Of a DNA stretch of 64,000 bases, positions 55,019 to 64,000 are shown in pieces. Positions within the stretch are counted from its first letter, which is position 1; each line of letters begins with the position of its first letter. Both the position numbers and the translations under genes were made by a program. The notes under the pieces were generated by a model that did not search any database, had not been told where the DNA came from, and worked only from the letters and a program-made list of their open reading frames with translations. Source of the stretch: Burkholderia ubonensis (lineage in GTDB: Bacteria; Pseudomonadota; Gammaproteobacteria; Burkholderiales; Burkholderiaceae); assembly GCF_902833085.1 (NCBI RefSeq), contig NZ_CADFEB010000007.1, positions 62,001-126,000 on the forward strand. The letters are read 5' to 3'.

Positions 55019-55771
55019 ATGAAACACCACGACCAGGTTGCCGACGCGTTCGGCTCGACTGCCGCCGCCTATCTGACGAGCACGGTCCACGCGACCGGCG
55101 CCGACCTGCAGGCGCTCGCCGACGCGGTGCGCGCGACGCCGGGCGCGACGGTGCTCGACCTGGGCTGCGGCGCGGGCCACGCGAGCTTCGCGGTCGCGCC
55201 GCACGCGCGCGAAGTGGTCGCGTACGACCTGGCGCCGCAGATGCTCGCGACCGTCGACGCGGCGGCGCGCGAGCGCGGCTTCGCGAACATCCGCACCTGC
55301 CACGGGCCGGCCGAGCGGCTGCCGTTCGACGCGGCGACGTTCGACTGGGTCGTGAGCCGGATGAGCGCACATCACTGGCACGACGTGCCCGCCGCGCTCG
55401 CCGAGGCGCGCCGGGTGCTGAAGCCGGGCGGCCGCGTACTGATGATCGACATCGCCGGCCCCGACCATCCGCTGCTCGATACCTATCTGCAGGCGCTGGA
55501 AGTGCTGCGCGACGCGTCGCACGTGCGCAACTACCGGGCCGACGAATGGCTCGCGATGTTCCGCGGCGCGGGCTTCGACGCGCAGGTGGCGAGCCGCTGG
55601 CGCCTGCCGATCGAGTTCGATTCGTGGGTCGCGCGGATGCGCACGCCGGCCGGCAGCGTGACCGGAATCCGCGCGCTGTGGGCGCACGCGCCGGACGAGG
55701 TGCGCAGCCATTACGCGGTGCAGCCGGACGGCTCGTTCGAGCACGATGCGCTGCTGATCGACGCGCGCTGA
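55019..55771 (+). CDS. Class I SAM-dependent methyltransferase (UbiE-like)
   Basis: A 250-residue soluble methyltransferase. SAM motif I is VLDLGCGAGHASF (residues 44-56), motif II the acidic YDLAPQML, and the post-motif AERLPFDAATFDWVVSRMSAHHWHD, with HHW typical of UbiE-like enzymes, is followed by RVLKPGGRVLMIDI. The acceptor molecule is unknown; such proteins in Burkholderia are often annotated as arsenite or quinone methyltransferases without proof, and there are no arsenite-binding cysteines beyond the motif I Cys. The ATG at 55019 has AGGAG 6 bases upstream. The divergent MmyB regulator probably controls it. Confidence 0.88.
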   Translation: MKHHDQVADAFGSTAAAYLTSTVHATGADLQALADAVRATPGATVLDLGCGAGHASFAVAPHAREVVAYDLAPQMLATVDAAARERGFANIRTCHGPAERLPFDAATFDWVVSRMSAHHWHDVPAALAEARRVLKPGGRVLMIDIAGPDHPLLDTYLQALEVLRDASHVRNYRADEWLAMFRGAGFDAQVASRWRLPIEFDSWVARMRTPAGSVTGIRALWAHAPDEVRSHYAVQPDGSFEHDALLIDAR

Positions 55772-55812
55772 AACGAAACGGCCGCGACGCCCGGCAAGGC
55801 GCGTCGCGGCCG
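55772..55812 (-). terminator. Terminator after ppc
   Basis: The 12-bp arms CGGCCGCGACGC and GCGTCGCGGCCG flank a 10-base loop. On the minus strand TTTCGTTT follows. It lies between the convergent ppc and methyltransferase genes and starts right after the latter's stop. Confidence 0.82.
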
Positions 55813-55862
55813 CAGTGCGTGCTGCGCGGCGCGTGCGTCGCACGCGCTCGCGCTGGCGCGGA

Positions 55863-58800
55863 TCAGCCCGTGTTGCGCAGGCCGGCCGCGATCCCGTTGA
55901 TGGTCAGGTGAATCCCGCGCCGCAGCCGCGCGTTGGTGTCGCCCGCGCGGTGCCGCTTGATCAGCTCGACCTGCAGGTGGTTGAGCGGATCGAGATACGG
56001 GAAGCGGTTCTTGATCGAACGCGCGAGCAGCGGGTTCGTCGCGAGCCGCGTGTCCTGGCCGGTGATCTCGACCAGCGCCTGCGACGTGCGCTCCCACTCG
56101 GCGACGATCCGCTCGAACACGTGCTTGCGCAGCTTCTTGTCGGCGACGAGCTGCGCGTAGCGCGACGCGACCGCGAGATCGGTCTTCGCGAGCACCATGT
56201 CCATGTTCGACAGCAGGTTCGAGAAGAACGGCCAGGTCTTGTTCATCTTCTTCAGCAGCGCGAGGCGCTTGCCGCGCTCGGCCGCGTCCTTCGTGCCGTC
56301 GAGGTACGCGGCGACCGCGCTGCCGAAGCCGTACCAGCCGGTCAGCAGCAGCCGGCACTGGCCCCACGAGAAGCCCCACGGGATCGCGCGCAGGTCCTCG
56401 ATGCGGCGGTGCTTCGGGTCCTGCAGCTTGCGCGACGCGGGACGGCTGCCGATGTTCAGCTCGGCGATCTCGGTGATCGGCGTCGACGAGAAGAAGTAGT
56501 CGGTGAAGCCGGGCGTCTCGTAGACGAGCGCGCGGTACGCGGCCATCGCGGTGTCGGACAGCGTCTGCATCGCCGTCTCGAACGCGGGCAGCTGCGCGGG
56601 CGCGTTCGACTGCGGCAGCAGCGACGCCTCGAGCGTCGCGGCGACGACCGTCTCCAGGTTGCGGCGGCCGATTTCCGGGTTCGCGAACTTGCTGGCGATC
56701 ACCTCGCCCTGCTCGGTCAGGCGGATCTGGCCGTTCACGGTGCCGGGCGGCTGCGACAGGATCGCCTGGTAGGTCGGGCCGCCGCCGCGGCCGACCGTGC
56801 CGCCGCGGCCGTGGAACAGGCGCAGCGTGATGCCGCGCTCGTGGAACAGGTCGACGAGCGCGAGCTCCGCGCGGTACAGCTCCCAGTTCGACGTGAGGAA
56901 GCCGCCGTCCTTGTTGCTGTCCGAGTAGCCGAGCATCACTTCCTGCTCGCCGCCCTGGTGCGCGACCAGCGCGTCGACGCCCGGCAGCGCGAAGTACTCG
57001 CGCATGATCCGCGACGCGTCGCGCAGGTCGGGGATCGTCTCGAACAGCGGGATCACCATCAGGCCGTTCTTCGCGCCGCCGTGCTTCGCACCGAATGCGC
57101 CGTCGAGCAGGCCGGTTTCCTTCTGCAGCAGCAGCACCTCGACGAGATCGCTGACCGTCTCGGTATGCGAAATGATGTAGTTGCGCACCGCGCGCGGGCC
57201 GAACTGCGCGCGCACCGCGCGTGCCTTCTCGAACACGCCGAGCTCGCTTTGCGCGAGCGCCGAGTATTCGAAGTACGGCGAGCGCAGCGGGCGGGGATCG
57301 GCGAGCGCGGCGAGCAGCGCGGTCAGCTTGTCTTCCTCGGCGAGCGACGCGTAGTCGGCCACGACGCCTGCGCGCGCGAACAGCTCGGCGACGACCGCCT
57401 CGTGGATGTCGGAGCTCTGCCGCAGGTCGATGCTCGCGAGGTGGAAGCCGAACACCTCGGCCGCGCGCGCGAGCGGCGCGAGGCGCGGCGCGGCGAGCGA
57501 CGCGCCGTGATGCTCGTCGAGCGATTCCATCAGCACCTTCAGGTCGCGCACGAATTCCTCGGAATCGGCGTACGGCGTCGCGCGCACGGGCGCGGCGCCC
57601 CGCCCGGCGCTGCGCACCGGCACCGTGCCTTCGCCGAGGCGCACGCGCGCGCTTGCCGCGAGCCGCGTGTAGATGCCGATCAGCGCCCGGCGGTACGGCT
57701 CGTCGACGCGGTGCGGCGACTGGTCCGGCGATGCGGCCGCGAGCGCCTTCACCGCGTCGTTCGCGCCGACCAGCAGGTTCGACACCGACAGCTCGGCGCC
57801 GAGCTTGTGCACTTGTTCGAGGTAGTGCTCGAGGATCACCGCGGACTGGCGGTGGATCGCCTCGTCGAGCGTCGTGGCGGTCACGTTCGGGTTGCCGTCG
57901 CGGTCGCCGCCGATCCAGCTGCCCATCTGGAAGAACGCCGGCACGCGGGCGGGCAGGCCGTGCTCGGCGAGCGCGGCCTCGATGTCGCCGTACAGCGCGG
58001 GCAGCTCGTCGAGGAACGTCGCACGGTAGTACGACAGCGCGTTCTCGATCTCGTCGCCGACGGTCAGGCGCGCGTCGCGCAGCATCCGCGTCTGCCACAG
58101 CGCGGTCACGCGCGCGCGCAGCATCGCCTCGTTGTACTGGCGTTCGCGCGCGGTCAGCTCCTGGTCGCGCTCGGCGAGCAGCCTCGCGATGTCGTGCTGC
58201 GCGTCGAGGATGCTCTTGCGCTGCACCTCGGTCGGGTGCGCGGTGAGCACGGGCACGATCAGCGCGTCGTCGAAGAAGCGCTGCAGCACGCCCTTCGAAG
58301 CGCCGCCCGCCTGCTTCAGCTGGTCGAGCGCGAACGCGACGGTGCCCGGCTGCGGCGCGGAGCCGGCGAGCGCGTGGATGCGGCGGCGGCGGTTGTGGTG
58401 GCGGTCCTCGGCGATGTTCGCGAGGTGCGAGAAATAGCTGAACGCGCGCACGACGCTCACCGTCTGCTCGGGCGTCAGCTTGCGCAGCTTCTTCTCGAGC
58501 GTCTGCGCGGCTTCGCGGTCGTCCTCGCGGCGGAATTTCACCGCGGTCTGGCGGATCGTCTCGACGACGTCGAACACCGCGTCGCCTTCCTGCTCGCGCA
58601 CGACGTCGCCGAGCAGGCGGCCGAGGAAGCGGATGTCCTCGAACAGCGGGCGGTCCTTGTCCTCGCGGGTGCGGGCGCCCGGCTTCGCCGCGACGGCGGC
58701 CTCGCCGTTCGCGGCGGCGGCCTTGGCCGCGCGTTTCGTCTGTCGTATCGGGTCTTTCGGTTTCGTTGCCGGCTGGGTTGCCGATTTCGCACGACCGTTT

Positions 58801-58889
58801 GCGGCGGCGGCGATGGAGCCCGTCTGGGCGTCGGAGGAGGGCAAGGCAGCATTGCGGCGCGCCGCGCGCGCCGATCCGGAAGACTTCAC
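55863..58889 (-). CDS. ppc: Phosphoenolpyruvate carboxylase
   Basis: Ppc makes oxaloacetate from phosphoenolpyruvate and bicarbonate to refill the citric acid cycle. The 1008-residue product has the catalytic His218 in HPTEVQRKS, the Arg-rich [19 protein letters not shown] motif and the C-terminal [12 protein letters not shown]. The start is GTG 58889 with AAGGAAA 6 bases upstream; frames further up are not conserved in character. The first 80 residues are Ala/Lys/Ser-rich and probably disordered, longer than in enterobacteria. It is a single gene divergent from hemC with 190 bases between starts. Confidence 0.95.
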   Translation of the reverse strand: MKSSGSARAARRNAALPSSDAQTGSIAAAANGRAKSATQPATKPKDPIRQTKRAAKAAAANGEAAVAAKPGARTREDKDRPLFEDIRFLGRLLGDVVREQEGDAVFDVVETIRQTAVKFRREDDREAAQTLEKKLRKLTPEQTVSVVRAFSYFSHLANIAEDRHHNRRRRIHALAGSAPQPGTVAFALDQLKQAGGASKGVLQRFFDDALIVPVLTAHPTEVQRKSILDAQHDIARLLAERDQELTARERQYNEAMLRARVTALWQTRMLRDARLTVGDEIENALSYYRATFLDELPALYGDIEAALAEHGLPARVPAFFQMGSWIGGDRDGNPNVTATTLDEAIHRQSAVILEHYLEQVHKLGAELSVSNLLVGANDAVKALAAASPDQSPHRVDEPYRRALIGIYTRLAASARVRLGEGTVPVRSAGRGAAPVRATPYADSEEFVRDLKVLMESLDEHHGASLAAPRLAPLARAAEVFGFHLASIDLRQSSDIHEAVVAELFARAGVVADYASLAEEDKLTALLAALADPRPLRSPYFEYSALAQSELGVFEKARAVRAQFGPRAVRNYIISHTETVSDLVEVLLLQKETGLLDGAFGAKHGGAKNGLMVIPLFETIPDLRDASRIMREYFALPGVDALVAHQGGEQEVMLGYSDSNKDGGFLTSNWELYRAELALVDLFHERGITLRLFHGRGGTVGRGGGPTYQAILSQPPGTVNGQIRLTEQGEVIASKFANPEIGRRNLETVVAATLEASLLPQSNAPAQLPAFETAMQTLSDTAMAAYRALVYETPGFTDYFFSSTPITEIAELNIGSRPASRKLQDPKHRRIEDLRAIPWGFSWGQCRLLLTGWYGFGSAVAAYLDGTKDAAERGKRLALLKKMNKTWPFFSNLLSNMDMVLAKTDLAVASRYAQLVADKKLRKHVFERIVAEWERTSQALVEITGQDTRLATNPLLARSIKNRFPYLDPLNHLQVELIKRHRAGDTNARLRRGIHLTINGIAAGLRNTG

Positions 58890-59079
58890 GATGGGTTTCC
58901 TTGGGAAAGCTCGAGTGAAAAGGGACTGCGATCCAGCGACTGCGACTTCTGCGGCACTTCCGCGCATCCGCGCCGCGGCCCGCACCAGGCGGCGCCGGGG
59001 CCGGCTCCGCGCCCGGGCGGGCGCGGGCGTGCGTGCTACCATTATTCGATCTTCAATCCCGTCCTTCGATGTTCCTGCA

Positions 59080-60066
59080 ATGAATTCCGAGACTCTGTCG
59101 GCACAGCCGCCGGCGACGCTGACGATTGCTTCGCGCGAAAGCCGCCTGGCGATGTGGCAAGCCGAACATGTGCGTGATGCGCTGCGCAAATTATATCCAG
59201 CTTGTGACGTGAAAATCCTCGGGATGACGACCCGCGGCGATCAAATTCTCGATCGCACGCTGTCGAAGGTCGGCGGCAAGGGCCTGTTCGTGAAGGAGCT
59301 CGAAAACGCGCTCGCCGACGGCCGCGCCGACCTCGCCGTGCATTCGCTGAAGGACGTGCCGATGGCGCTGCCCGACGGCTTCTCGCTCGCGGCGATCATG
59401 ACCCGCGAAGACCCGCGCGACGCGTTCGTGTCGAACGACTACGCGTCGCTCGACGCACTGCCGGCCGGCGCCGTGGTCGGCACGTCGAGCTTGCGCCGCG
59501 AGGCGATGCTGCGCGCGCGCTACCCGCACCTGCAGGTGCAGCCGCTGCGCGGCAACCTCGACACGCGCCTGGCGAAGCTCGACCGCGGCGACTACGCGGC
59601 GATCATCCTCGCGGCGGCCGGGCTCAAGCGCCTCGGTCTCGACGCGCGGATCCGCGCGCTGATCGGCGTCGACGACAGCCCGCCCGCGGCGGGCCAGGGC
59701 GCGCTCGGCATCGAGATCGCGTCGCATCGGGCGGACGTCGCCGCGTGGCTCGCGCCGCTGCACGACCAGGCGACCGCGCTGGCGGTCGAGGCCGAGCGGA
59801 TGGTGTCGCGCGCGCTCGGCGGCAGCTGCGAGGTGCCGCTCGCCGCGCATGCGGTATGGCGCGCGGGCGAGCTGTACCTGACGGGCCGCGTGTCGACGAC
59901 CGACGGCAAGCGCGTGCTGACGTCCGAGGAATGCGCTTCGGTGATGACCGTTGCCGACGCGCTCGCGCTCGGCCGCGCGGTCGCCGACGAGCTCGAGGCG
60001 CAGGGCGCGCTCGACATCGTCCGCGCGCTGCTCGCCGGCTCGCAGGCCGGCAAGGGCGACGCCTGA
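59080..60066 (+). CDS. hemC: Porphobilinogen deaminase (hydroxymethylbilane synthase)
   Basis: HemC polymerises four porphobilinogens into hydroxymethylbilane, the precursor of uroporphyrinogen III. The 328-residue protein has [44 protein letters not shown] and the cofactor Cys250 in [12 protein letters not shown], to which the dipyrromethane is bound. The ATG at 59080 gives [11 protein letters not shown]. The stop overlaps the hemDX start by one base (TGATG), so hemC and hemDX are translationally coupled. The same pathway feeds cobA (uroporphyrinogen III methylation) at the left end of the window. Confidence 0.96.
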   Translation: MNSETLSAQPPATLTIASRESRLAMWQAEHVRDALRKLYPACDVKILGMTTRGDQILDRTLSKVGGKGLFVKELENALADGRADLAVHSLKDVPMALPDGFSLAAIMTREDPRDAFVSNDYASLDALPAGAVVGTSSLRREAMLRARYPHLQVQPLRGNLDTRLAKLDRGDYAAIILAAAGLKRLGLDARIRALIGVDDSPPAAGQGALGIEIASHRADVAAWLAPLHDQATALAVEAERMVSRALGGSCEVPLAAHAVWRAGELYLTGRVSTTDGKRVLTSEECASVMTVADALALGRAVADELEAQGALDIVRALLAGSQAGKGDA

Positions 60067-62042
60067 TGGCGGGCGGCGCACGCACGTTCACCGCCGTCCT
60101 GACGCGCCCGGACGGCCAGTCCGCCGGGCTCGCGGCGCAACTGGCCGACGCCGGTTGCGACGTCCTCGATTTCCCGCTGATCGACATCGCGCCGCTCGAC
60201 GATCCGGCGCCGCTTGCCGCCGCGTTCGCGGCGCTGGCCGATTACGCGCTCGTGATCTTCGTGTCGCCGAACGCGATCGACCGCGCGCTCGCGCAGTACG
60301 GCGCGATCTGGCCGAACGCGCTGCCGGTCGGCGTGGTCGGGCCCGGCAGCGTCGCCGCGCTCGAGCGTCACGGCATCGCCGCGCCCGCGCACCGGGTGAT
60401 CGCGCCGCAGGCGCCCGCCGACGGCGGCGCGCCGCATTACGATTCCGAAAGCCTGTTCGCGTGCATCGAAGCCGCGTTCGGCGGCGCGGCCGCGCTCGCC
60501 GGCCGGCGCGTGCTGATCGTGCGCGGCGACGGCGGCCGCGAATGGCTCGCCGACCGGCTGCGCGACGCCGGCGCGGACGTGCACCTCGTCGCCGCATACC
60601 GGCGCGTCGTGCCGGAGCCGCGCATCGGCGCGTGGGAGCGCGTGCACGCGCTGCTCGGCGGCGAGCCGCACGCGTGGCTCGTCACGAGCTCGGAAGGCGT
60701 GCGCAACCTGCACGAGCTCGCGCAGGCGCATCTCACCGAGGCCGAGATCGACGCGCTGAAGCACGCGCCGCTCGTGACGCCGCACCCGCGGATCGAGCAG
60801 ACCGCGCGCGCATTGGGTTTTGATAGGATTACGCTGACCGGCGCGGGCGATGAGCGCATCGTCCGCGCGTTTCGATCGATGGCCGACGAGGCCGTCCAAC
60901 CGGCGACAGCCGCACCGGTGACTAAACGCATGACAGATACCAACGATTCCAAAAGCGTCGCTTCCCAGCCGGGCGCTGCATCCGCAGCGCCGTCCAGTCC
61001 GCCTTACGTGTCGCCCGAGCCGCGCGCGCGCCGGGGGGGCAGCGCGTTCCTGTGGCTCGTGGTCGTCGTGCTCGGCTGCGCGGCGGGCGTCGGCGGCTAT
61101 GCGCTGAACCGCAAGGTCGACCGGCTCGACAACACGCTGGCGGCGCGCCAGAAGACGCTCGACGCGCAGGCCGCCGAGACGCGCACGAAGACCGAGCAGG
61201 CGCTTGCGAGCGCGCACCAGGTCGATACGCAGCTCGCGCAGCTCGACGGCAAGCTCGCCGATGCGCAGAACGCGCAGCAGGCGCTGCAGCAGCAATACCA
61301 GGATCTCGCGCGCAACCGCGACGCGTGGATGTTCGAGGAAGTCGACCAGATGCTGTCGAGTGCGAGCCAGCAGCTGCAGCTGACGGGCAACACGCAGCTC
61401 GCGCTGATCGCGCTGCAGAACGCCGACGCGCGCCTCGCGAGCTCGCAGAGCGCGCAGGCCGTCACGGTGCGCAAGGCGCTCGCGCAGGACATCGAGAAGC
61501 TGAAGGCCGCGCCGTCGGCGGATCTCACGGGCCTCGCGATCAAGCTCGACGACGCGATCGCGAAGATCGACGCGCTGCCGCTCGCCGGCGAGGCGATCGT
61601 GCCGCATGCGGCGCCGAAGGCGAATACGGCGGCCGACGTCGCGAAGACGGCCGCCGCGACCGGCGAGCCGCGCTGGAAGGTCTGGTGGCACGGCTTCTCG
61701 GCCGGCATCGGCGAGCAGCTCAAGGGTCTCGTGCAGGTGCGCCGGATCGACAACGCCGACGCGATGCTCGCATCGCCCGACCAGGGCTACTTCGTGCGCG
61801 AGAACGTGAAGCTGCGCCTCTTGACCGCCCGGCTGTCGCTGCTCGCGCGCAACGACGCGGCGATGAAGGCCGACCTGCACGCGGCGCAGGCGTCGCTCGC
61901 GAAATACTTCGACCAGGCGGCGAAGGATACGCAGACCGTCGAGGATCTGCTCAAGCAGGTCGACGGCGCGTCGCTGGCGGTCGCGGTGCCGAACCTGAAC
62001 ACGAGCCTGAACGCCGTTCAGCAGTTCAAGAGCCGGGGGTAA
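60066..62042 (+). CDS. hemDX: Fused uroporphyrinogen-III synthase and HemX membrane protein
   Basis: A 658-residue fusion. Residues 1 to about 275 are uroporphyrinogen-III synthase (HemD), which closes hydroxymethylbilane with inversion of ring D: TAVLTRPDGQSAGLAAQL, LVIFVSPNAIDRAL and LVTSSEGVRNLHELA are typical. After a Ser/Ala/Pro-rich linker comes a membrane span (about 327-347, FLWLVVVVLGCAAG) and a long periplasmic coiled-coil HemX part (from about 350). HemX is of unknown function and in enterobacteria a separate gene next to hemD. The fusion is known in Burkholderia and puts HemD on the inner face of the membrane. It starts one base inside hemC and ends two bases before hemY. Confidence 0.93.
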   Translation: MAGGARTFTAVLTRPDGQSAGLAAQLADAGCDVLDFPLIDIAPLDDPAPLAAAFAALADYALVIFVSPNAIDRALAQYGAIWPNALPVGVVGPGSVAALERHGIAAPAHRVIAPQAPADGGAPHYDSESLFACIEAAFGGAAALAGRRVLIVRGDGGREWLADRLRDAGADVHLVAAYRRVVPEPRIGAWERVHALLGGEPHAWLVTSSEGVRNLHELAQAHLTEAEIDALKHAPLVTPHPRIEQTARALGFDRITLTGAGDERIVRAFRSMADEAVQPATAAPVTKRMTDTNDSKSVASQPGAASAAPSSPPYVSPEPRARRGGSAFLWLVVVVLGCAAGVGGYALNRKVDRLDNTLAARQKTLDAQAAETRTKTEQALASAHQVDTQLAQLDGKLADAQNAQQALQQQYQDLARNRDAWMFEEVDQMLSSASQQLQLTGNTQLALIALQNADARLASSQSAQAVTVRKALAQDIEKLKAAPSADLTGLAIKLDDAIAKIDALPLAGEAIVPHAAPKANTAADVAKTAAATGEPRWKVWWHGFSAGIGEQLKGLVQVRRIDNADAMLASPDQGYFVRENVKLRLLTARLSLLARNDAAMKADLHAAQASLAKYFDQAAKDTQTVEDLLKQVDGASLAVAVPNLNTSLNAVQQFKSRG

Positions 62043-62044
62043 CG

Positions 62045-63232
62045 ATGACGCTTCGAGGAATCGTTTGGCTCGCGGTCCTGTTCGCGATCGCCGCGGCGCT
62101 CGCCACCGTCGGCCGCTTCGATACCGGCCAGGTGCTGCTCGTCTATCCGCCGTACCGGGTCGACCTGTCGCTGAACCTGTTCGTGGTCGGCATCGTCGTG
62201 CTGTTCATCGTCGTCTACGCGCTGATGCGCATCGTGCGCAACATCTGGCGCATGCCGCAGCGGGTCGCCGCGTATCGCGCCCGCTCGCGCAACGAGAAGG
62301 CGCAGGCGTCGCTGCGCGACGCGATCGCGAACCTGTACGCGGGCCGCTTCTCGCGCGCCGAGAAGGCCGCGCGCGACGCGCTGTCGATCGACGCGAACCA
62401 GGGCGCGGCGAGCCTCGTCGCGGCCACCGCCGCGCATCGGATGCATGAATACGCGCGCCGCGACGACTGGCTGTCGAAGGTCGGCGCGCCGGAGTGGCAG
62501 GATGCGCGCCTGCTAGCCGCGGCCGACATGCGCGCCGACGCGCGCGATGCCGACGGCGCGCTCGCCGCGCTGTCCGAGATGCAGGCGGGCGGCAAGCGCA
62601 TCCACGCGCAGCAGGTCGCGCTGCGCGCGCAGCAGCAGCTGAAGAACTGGGCCGAGGTGCTGAAGCTCGCGAAGGCGCTGGAAAAGCGCGAGGCGCTGCA
62701 TCCGGCCGCGGCGGTGCGGCTGCGCCAGCAGGCGGCCGAGAACCTGCTGCGCGAGCGCCGTCACGATCCCGATGCGCTGCTCGAGGTGTGGCAGTCGCTG
62801 TCGACGACGGAGCGGCAGTCGCCGCGTCTCGCCGATCTCGCGGCGGACCTGCTCGTGTCGCTCGAACGCCGGCCGGAAGCGCGCCGCATCGTCGAGGACG
62901 CGCTCGCGCACAACTGGGATGCGCGCCTGCTGCGCCGCTACCCGGATACCGCCGGCGCGGACGCGCTGCCGCTGATCCAGAAGGCGGAAGGGTGGAAGAA
63001 GGATCACCCGGACGACGCGGACCTGCTGTTCGCGCTCGGCCGCCTCTGCCAGCAGCAGCAGCTGTGGGGCAAGGCGCAGTCGTTCCTCGAATCGGCGCTC
63101 AAGCTTGCCGACAACGAGGCGCTCAGGGTGCGCGCACATCGTGCGCTCGCGCGCCTGTTCGAGCATCTCGGCGAAACCGACAAGGCGGCGAAGCACTACC
63201 GCGAAAGCGCGCTCGCGATCACCGTGGTCTGA
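62045..63232 (+). CDS. hemY: HemY protein (TPR-repeat inner-membrane protein)
   Basis: A 395-residue proteobacterial HemY, not the protoporphyrinogen oxidase of the same name. Two N-terminal hydrophobic segments (about 5-24 and 42-64, ending IVRNIWRMPQRV) anchor it, and the rest is TPR-like helical repeats (ARDALSIDANQGAASLV, LFALGRLCQQQQLWGKAQSFLESALKLAD). It is thought to assist the haem enzymes at the membrane, but the mechanism is not known. The ATG at 62045 starts right after the hemDX stop, with GGGGGTAACG upstream. It is the last gene of hemC-hemDX-hemY and ends at a strong terminator. Confidence 0.93.
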   Translation: MTLRGIVWLAVLFAIAAALATVGRFDTGQVLLVYPPYRVDLSLNLFVVGIVVLFIVVYALMRIVRNIWRMPQRVAAYRARSRNEKAQASLRDAIANLYAGRFSRAEKAARDALSIDANQGAASLVAATAAHRMHEYARRDDWLSKVGAPEWQDARLLAAADMRADARDADGALAALSEMQAGGKRIHAQQVALRAQQQLKNWAEVLKLAKALEKREALHPAAAVRLRQQAAENLLRERRHDPDALLEVWQSLSTTERQSPRLADLAADLLVSLERRPEARRIVEDALAHNWDARLLRRYPDTAGADALPLIQKAEGWKKDHPDDADLLFALGRLCQQQQLWGKAQSFLESALKLADNEALRVRAHRALARLFEHLGETDKAAKHYRESALAITVV

Positions 63233-63260
63233 CGCGCCGCCGCGCCGCGCGCACGCAAAA

Positions 63261-63293
63261 CCCCGAACACCGGCCGGCGTTCGGGGTTTTTTT
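63261..63293. terminator. Terminator after hemY, usable from both sides
   Basis: CCCCGAAC and GTTCGGGG arms (63261-63286) with TTTTTTT on the right and AAAA on the left. It separates hemY from the convergent MFS gene. Confidence 0.9.
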
Positions 63294-63305
63294 CATGGGG
63301 GCGCG

Positions 63306-64000
63306 TCACTTGTCGACCAGCCGCTTCGGTACCGACAGCGCGAGCAGGCCGCCGAGCACGAGGAACCCGGCGAGCATGTACATGCCCGAGTCGTTCGCGC
63401 CCGTCGCCTGCTTGAGCCAGCCCATCAGGTAAGGGCTCAGGAAGCCCGCGAGGTTGCCGATCGAGTTGATCATCGCGATGCCCGCCGCGGCCGCCGTGCC
63501 GCCGAGGAACGCGGTCGGCAGGCTCCAGAACAGCGGCAGCGTGGTCAGGATGCCCATCGTCGCGAGCGTGAGGCCGAGCATCGCGAGCGCGGTCTCGTGT
63601 GCCCAGATCACCGACAGCACGAGCCCGAGCGCGCCGAGCGCGGCGGGGATCGCGAGATGCCAGCGGCGCTCGCGGCGCTTGTCCGCGCTGCGCGCGATCA
63701 GGATCATCGCGACCACCGCAGCCGCATACGGCACCGCCGACAGCAGGCCGATCGCGAACGTATCGGTGACGCCGGTCGCCTTGATGATCGTCGGCAGCCA
63801 GAAGCCGACGCCGTAGAGCCCCATCACGAACGAGAAGTAGATGAGCGCCATCAGCCATACGCGCGGGCTCGCCATCACGGTGCTGAGTGACGGATCTTCC
63901 TTGGTCGCCTCCTCCGCGTCGACGTTGCGGGCGAGCAGCGCCTTTTCCTCGTCGGTGAGCCAGGTCGCCTTCGCGATCCGGTCGTCGAGCGCGAAGAACA
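63306..64000 (-). CDS. MFS transporter, ACS family (5' part outside the window)
   Basis: The C-terminal half of a major facilitator superfamily permease, cut by the window edge (the frame stays open to base 64000). The visible 231 residues begin with a cytosolic loop (FFALDDRIAKATWLTDEEKALL) followed by six membrane segments, ending SVPKRLVDK. The loop pattern (L-T-x-E-E-K/R) is typical of the anion:cation symporter family that takes up phthalate, tartrate, hexuronates or 4-hydroxyphenylacetate. The substrate cannot be inferred from the visible half. It ends 13 bases from the hemY terminator. Confidence 0.85.
   Translation of the reverse strand, partial: FFALDDRIAKATWLTDEEKALLARNVDAEEATKEDPSLSTVMASPRVWLMALIYFSFVMGLYGVGFWLPTIIKATGVTDTFAIGLLSAVPYAAAVVAMILIARSADKRRERRWHLAIPAALGALGLVLSVIWAHETALAMLGLTLATMGILTTLPLFWSLPTAFLGGTAAAAGIAMINSIGNLAGFLSPYLMGWLKQATGANDSGMYMLAGFLVLGGLLALSVPKRLVDK

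Noticed and set aside
62045-63232. Protoporphyrinogen oxidase, because of the shared name HemY
   Set aside because: There is no FAD-binding GxGxxG motif; the protein has two N-terminal membrane segments and TPR-like repeats.

Overview
The window looks like a piece of the main chromosome of a Burkholderia species, most likely of the cepacia complex or a close relative. The basis is very high GC, gene orders such as holC-DUF2486, zapA-6S RNA-EVE and hemC-hemDX-hemY, and small Burkholderiales families (DUF2486, DUF3460). Almost everything is chromosomal housekeeping; I see no prophage, insertion sequence, CRISPR array, rRNA or tRNA. The assignment rests on recognising proteins by eye; no database was searched.

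Layout. 1-1.3 kb: siroheme/corrin genes cobA and a small CbiX chelatase. 1.3-3.5 kb: lptF-lptG (lipopolysaccharide export), divergent from pepA-holC-DUF2486 (3.7-6.3 kb). 6.3-11.3 kb: a small cytochrome c, ilvD, a divergent LysR regulator, lgt and a SIMPL protein. 11.4-12.9 kb: an EVE-domain gene, 6S RNA, zapA and a ZapB-like coiled-coil gene. 13.0-24.6 kb: a cobalamin uptake and late-assembly locus. It opens with a sigma70-like promoter and a cobalamin riboswitch, then btuB, an ABC permease and ATPase, cobT, cobS and cobC on the plus strand. These meet cobU, cbiB, cobD and btuF on the minus strand, and cobQ diverges from cobU. Together they import B12 or cobinamide, attach aminopropanol, activate it with GTP, make the lower-ligand nucleotide and join the parts.

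24.6-29 kb: a tiny secreted Gly/Ser peptide, a DoxX-like membrane protein, an orphan ParA ATPase, panD, panC, scpA and DUF3460. 29-35 kb: tamA-tamB, the outer-membrane translocation and assembly module. 35-37.2 kb: an unusual two-gene unit, a radical SAM protein overlapping a methyltransferase-nucleotidyltransferase fusion. This is the best candidate here for an undescribed system. 37.5-46.7 kb: metG, an OmpA/glycine-zipper lipoprotein with a candidate downstream sRNA, apbC, a degenerate SodC-like lipoprotein, dcd, a large Lys/Orn/Arg decarboxylase and a tandem LprI-like protein. 46.8-49 kb: a HAD phosphatase and argH.

49-54 kb: a Csu/sigma-type chaperone-usher pilus locus, with pilin-chaperone-usher on the minus strand and a divergent two-domain spore-coat-U protein that is probably the tip adhesin. 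54-55.8 kb: an XRE/MmyB regulator divergent from a SAM methyltransferase, sharing a control region with a perfect palindrome over the promoter. 55.9-63.2 kb: ppc, divergent from the haem genes hemC-hemDX-hemY. The right edge cuts an MFS transporter.
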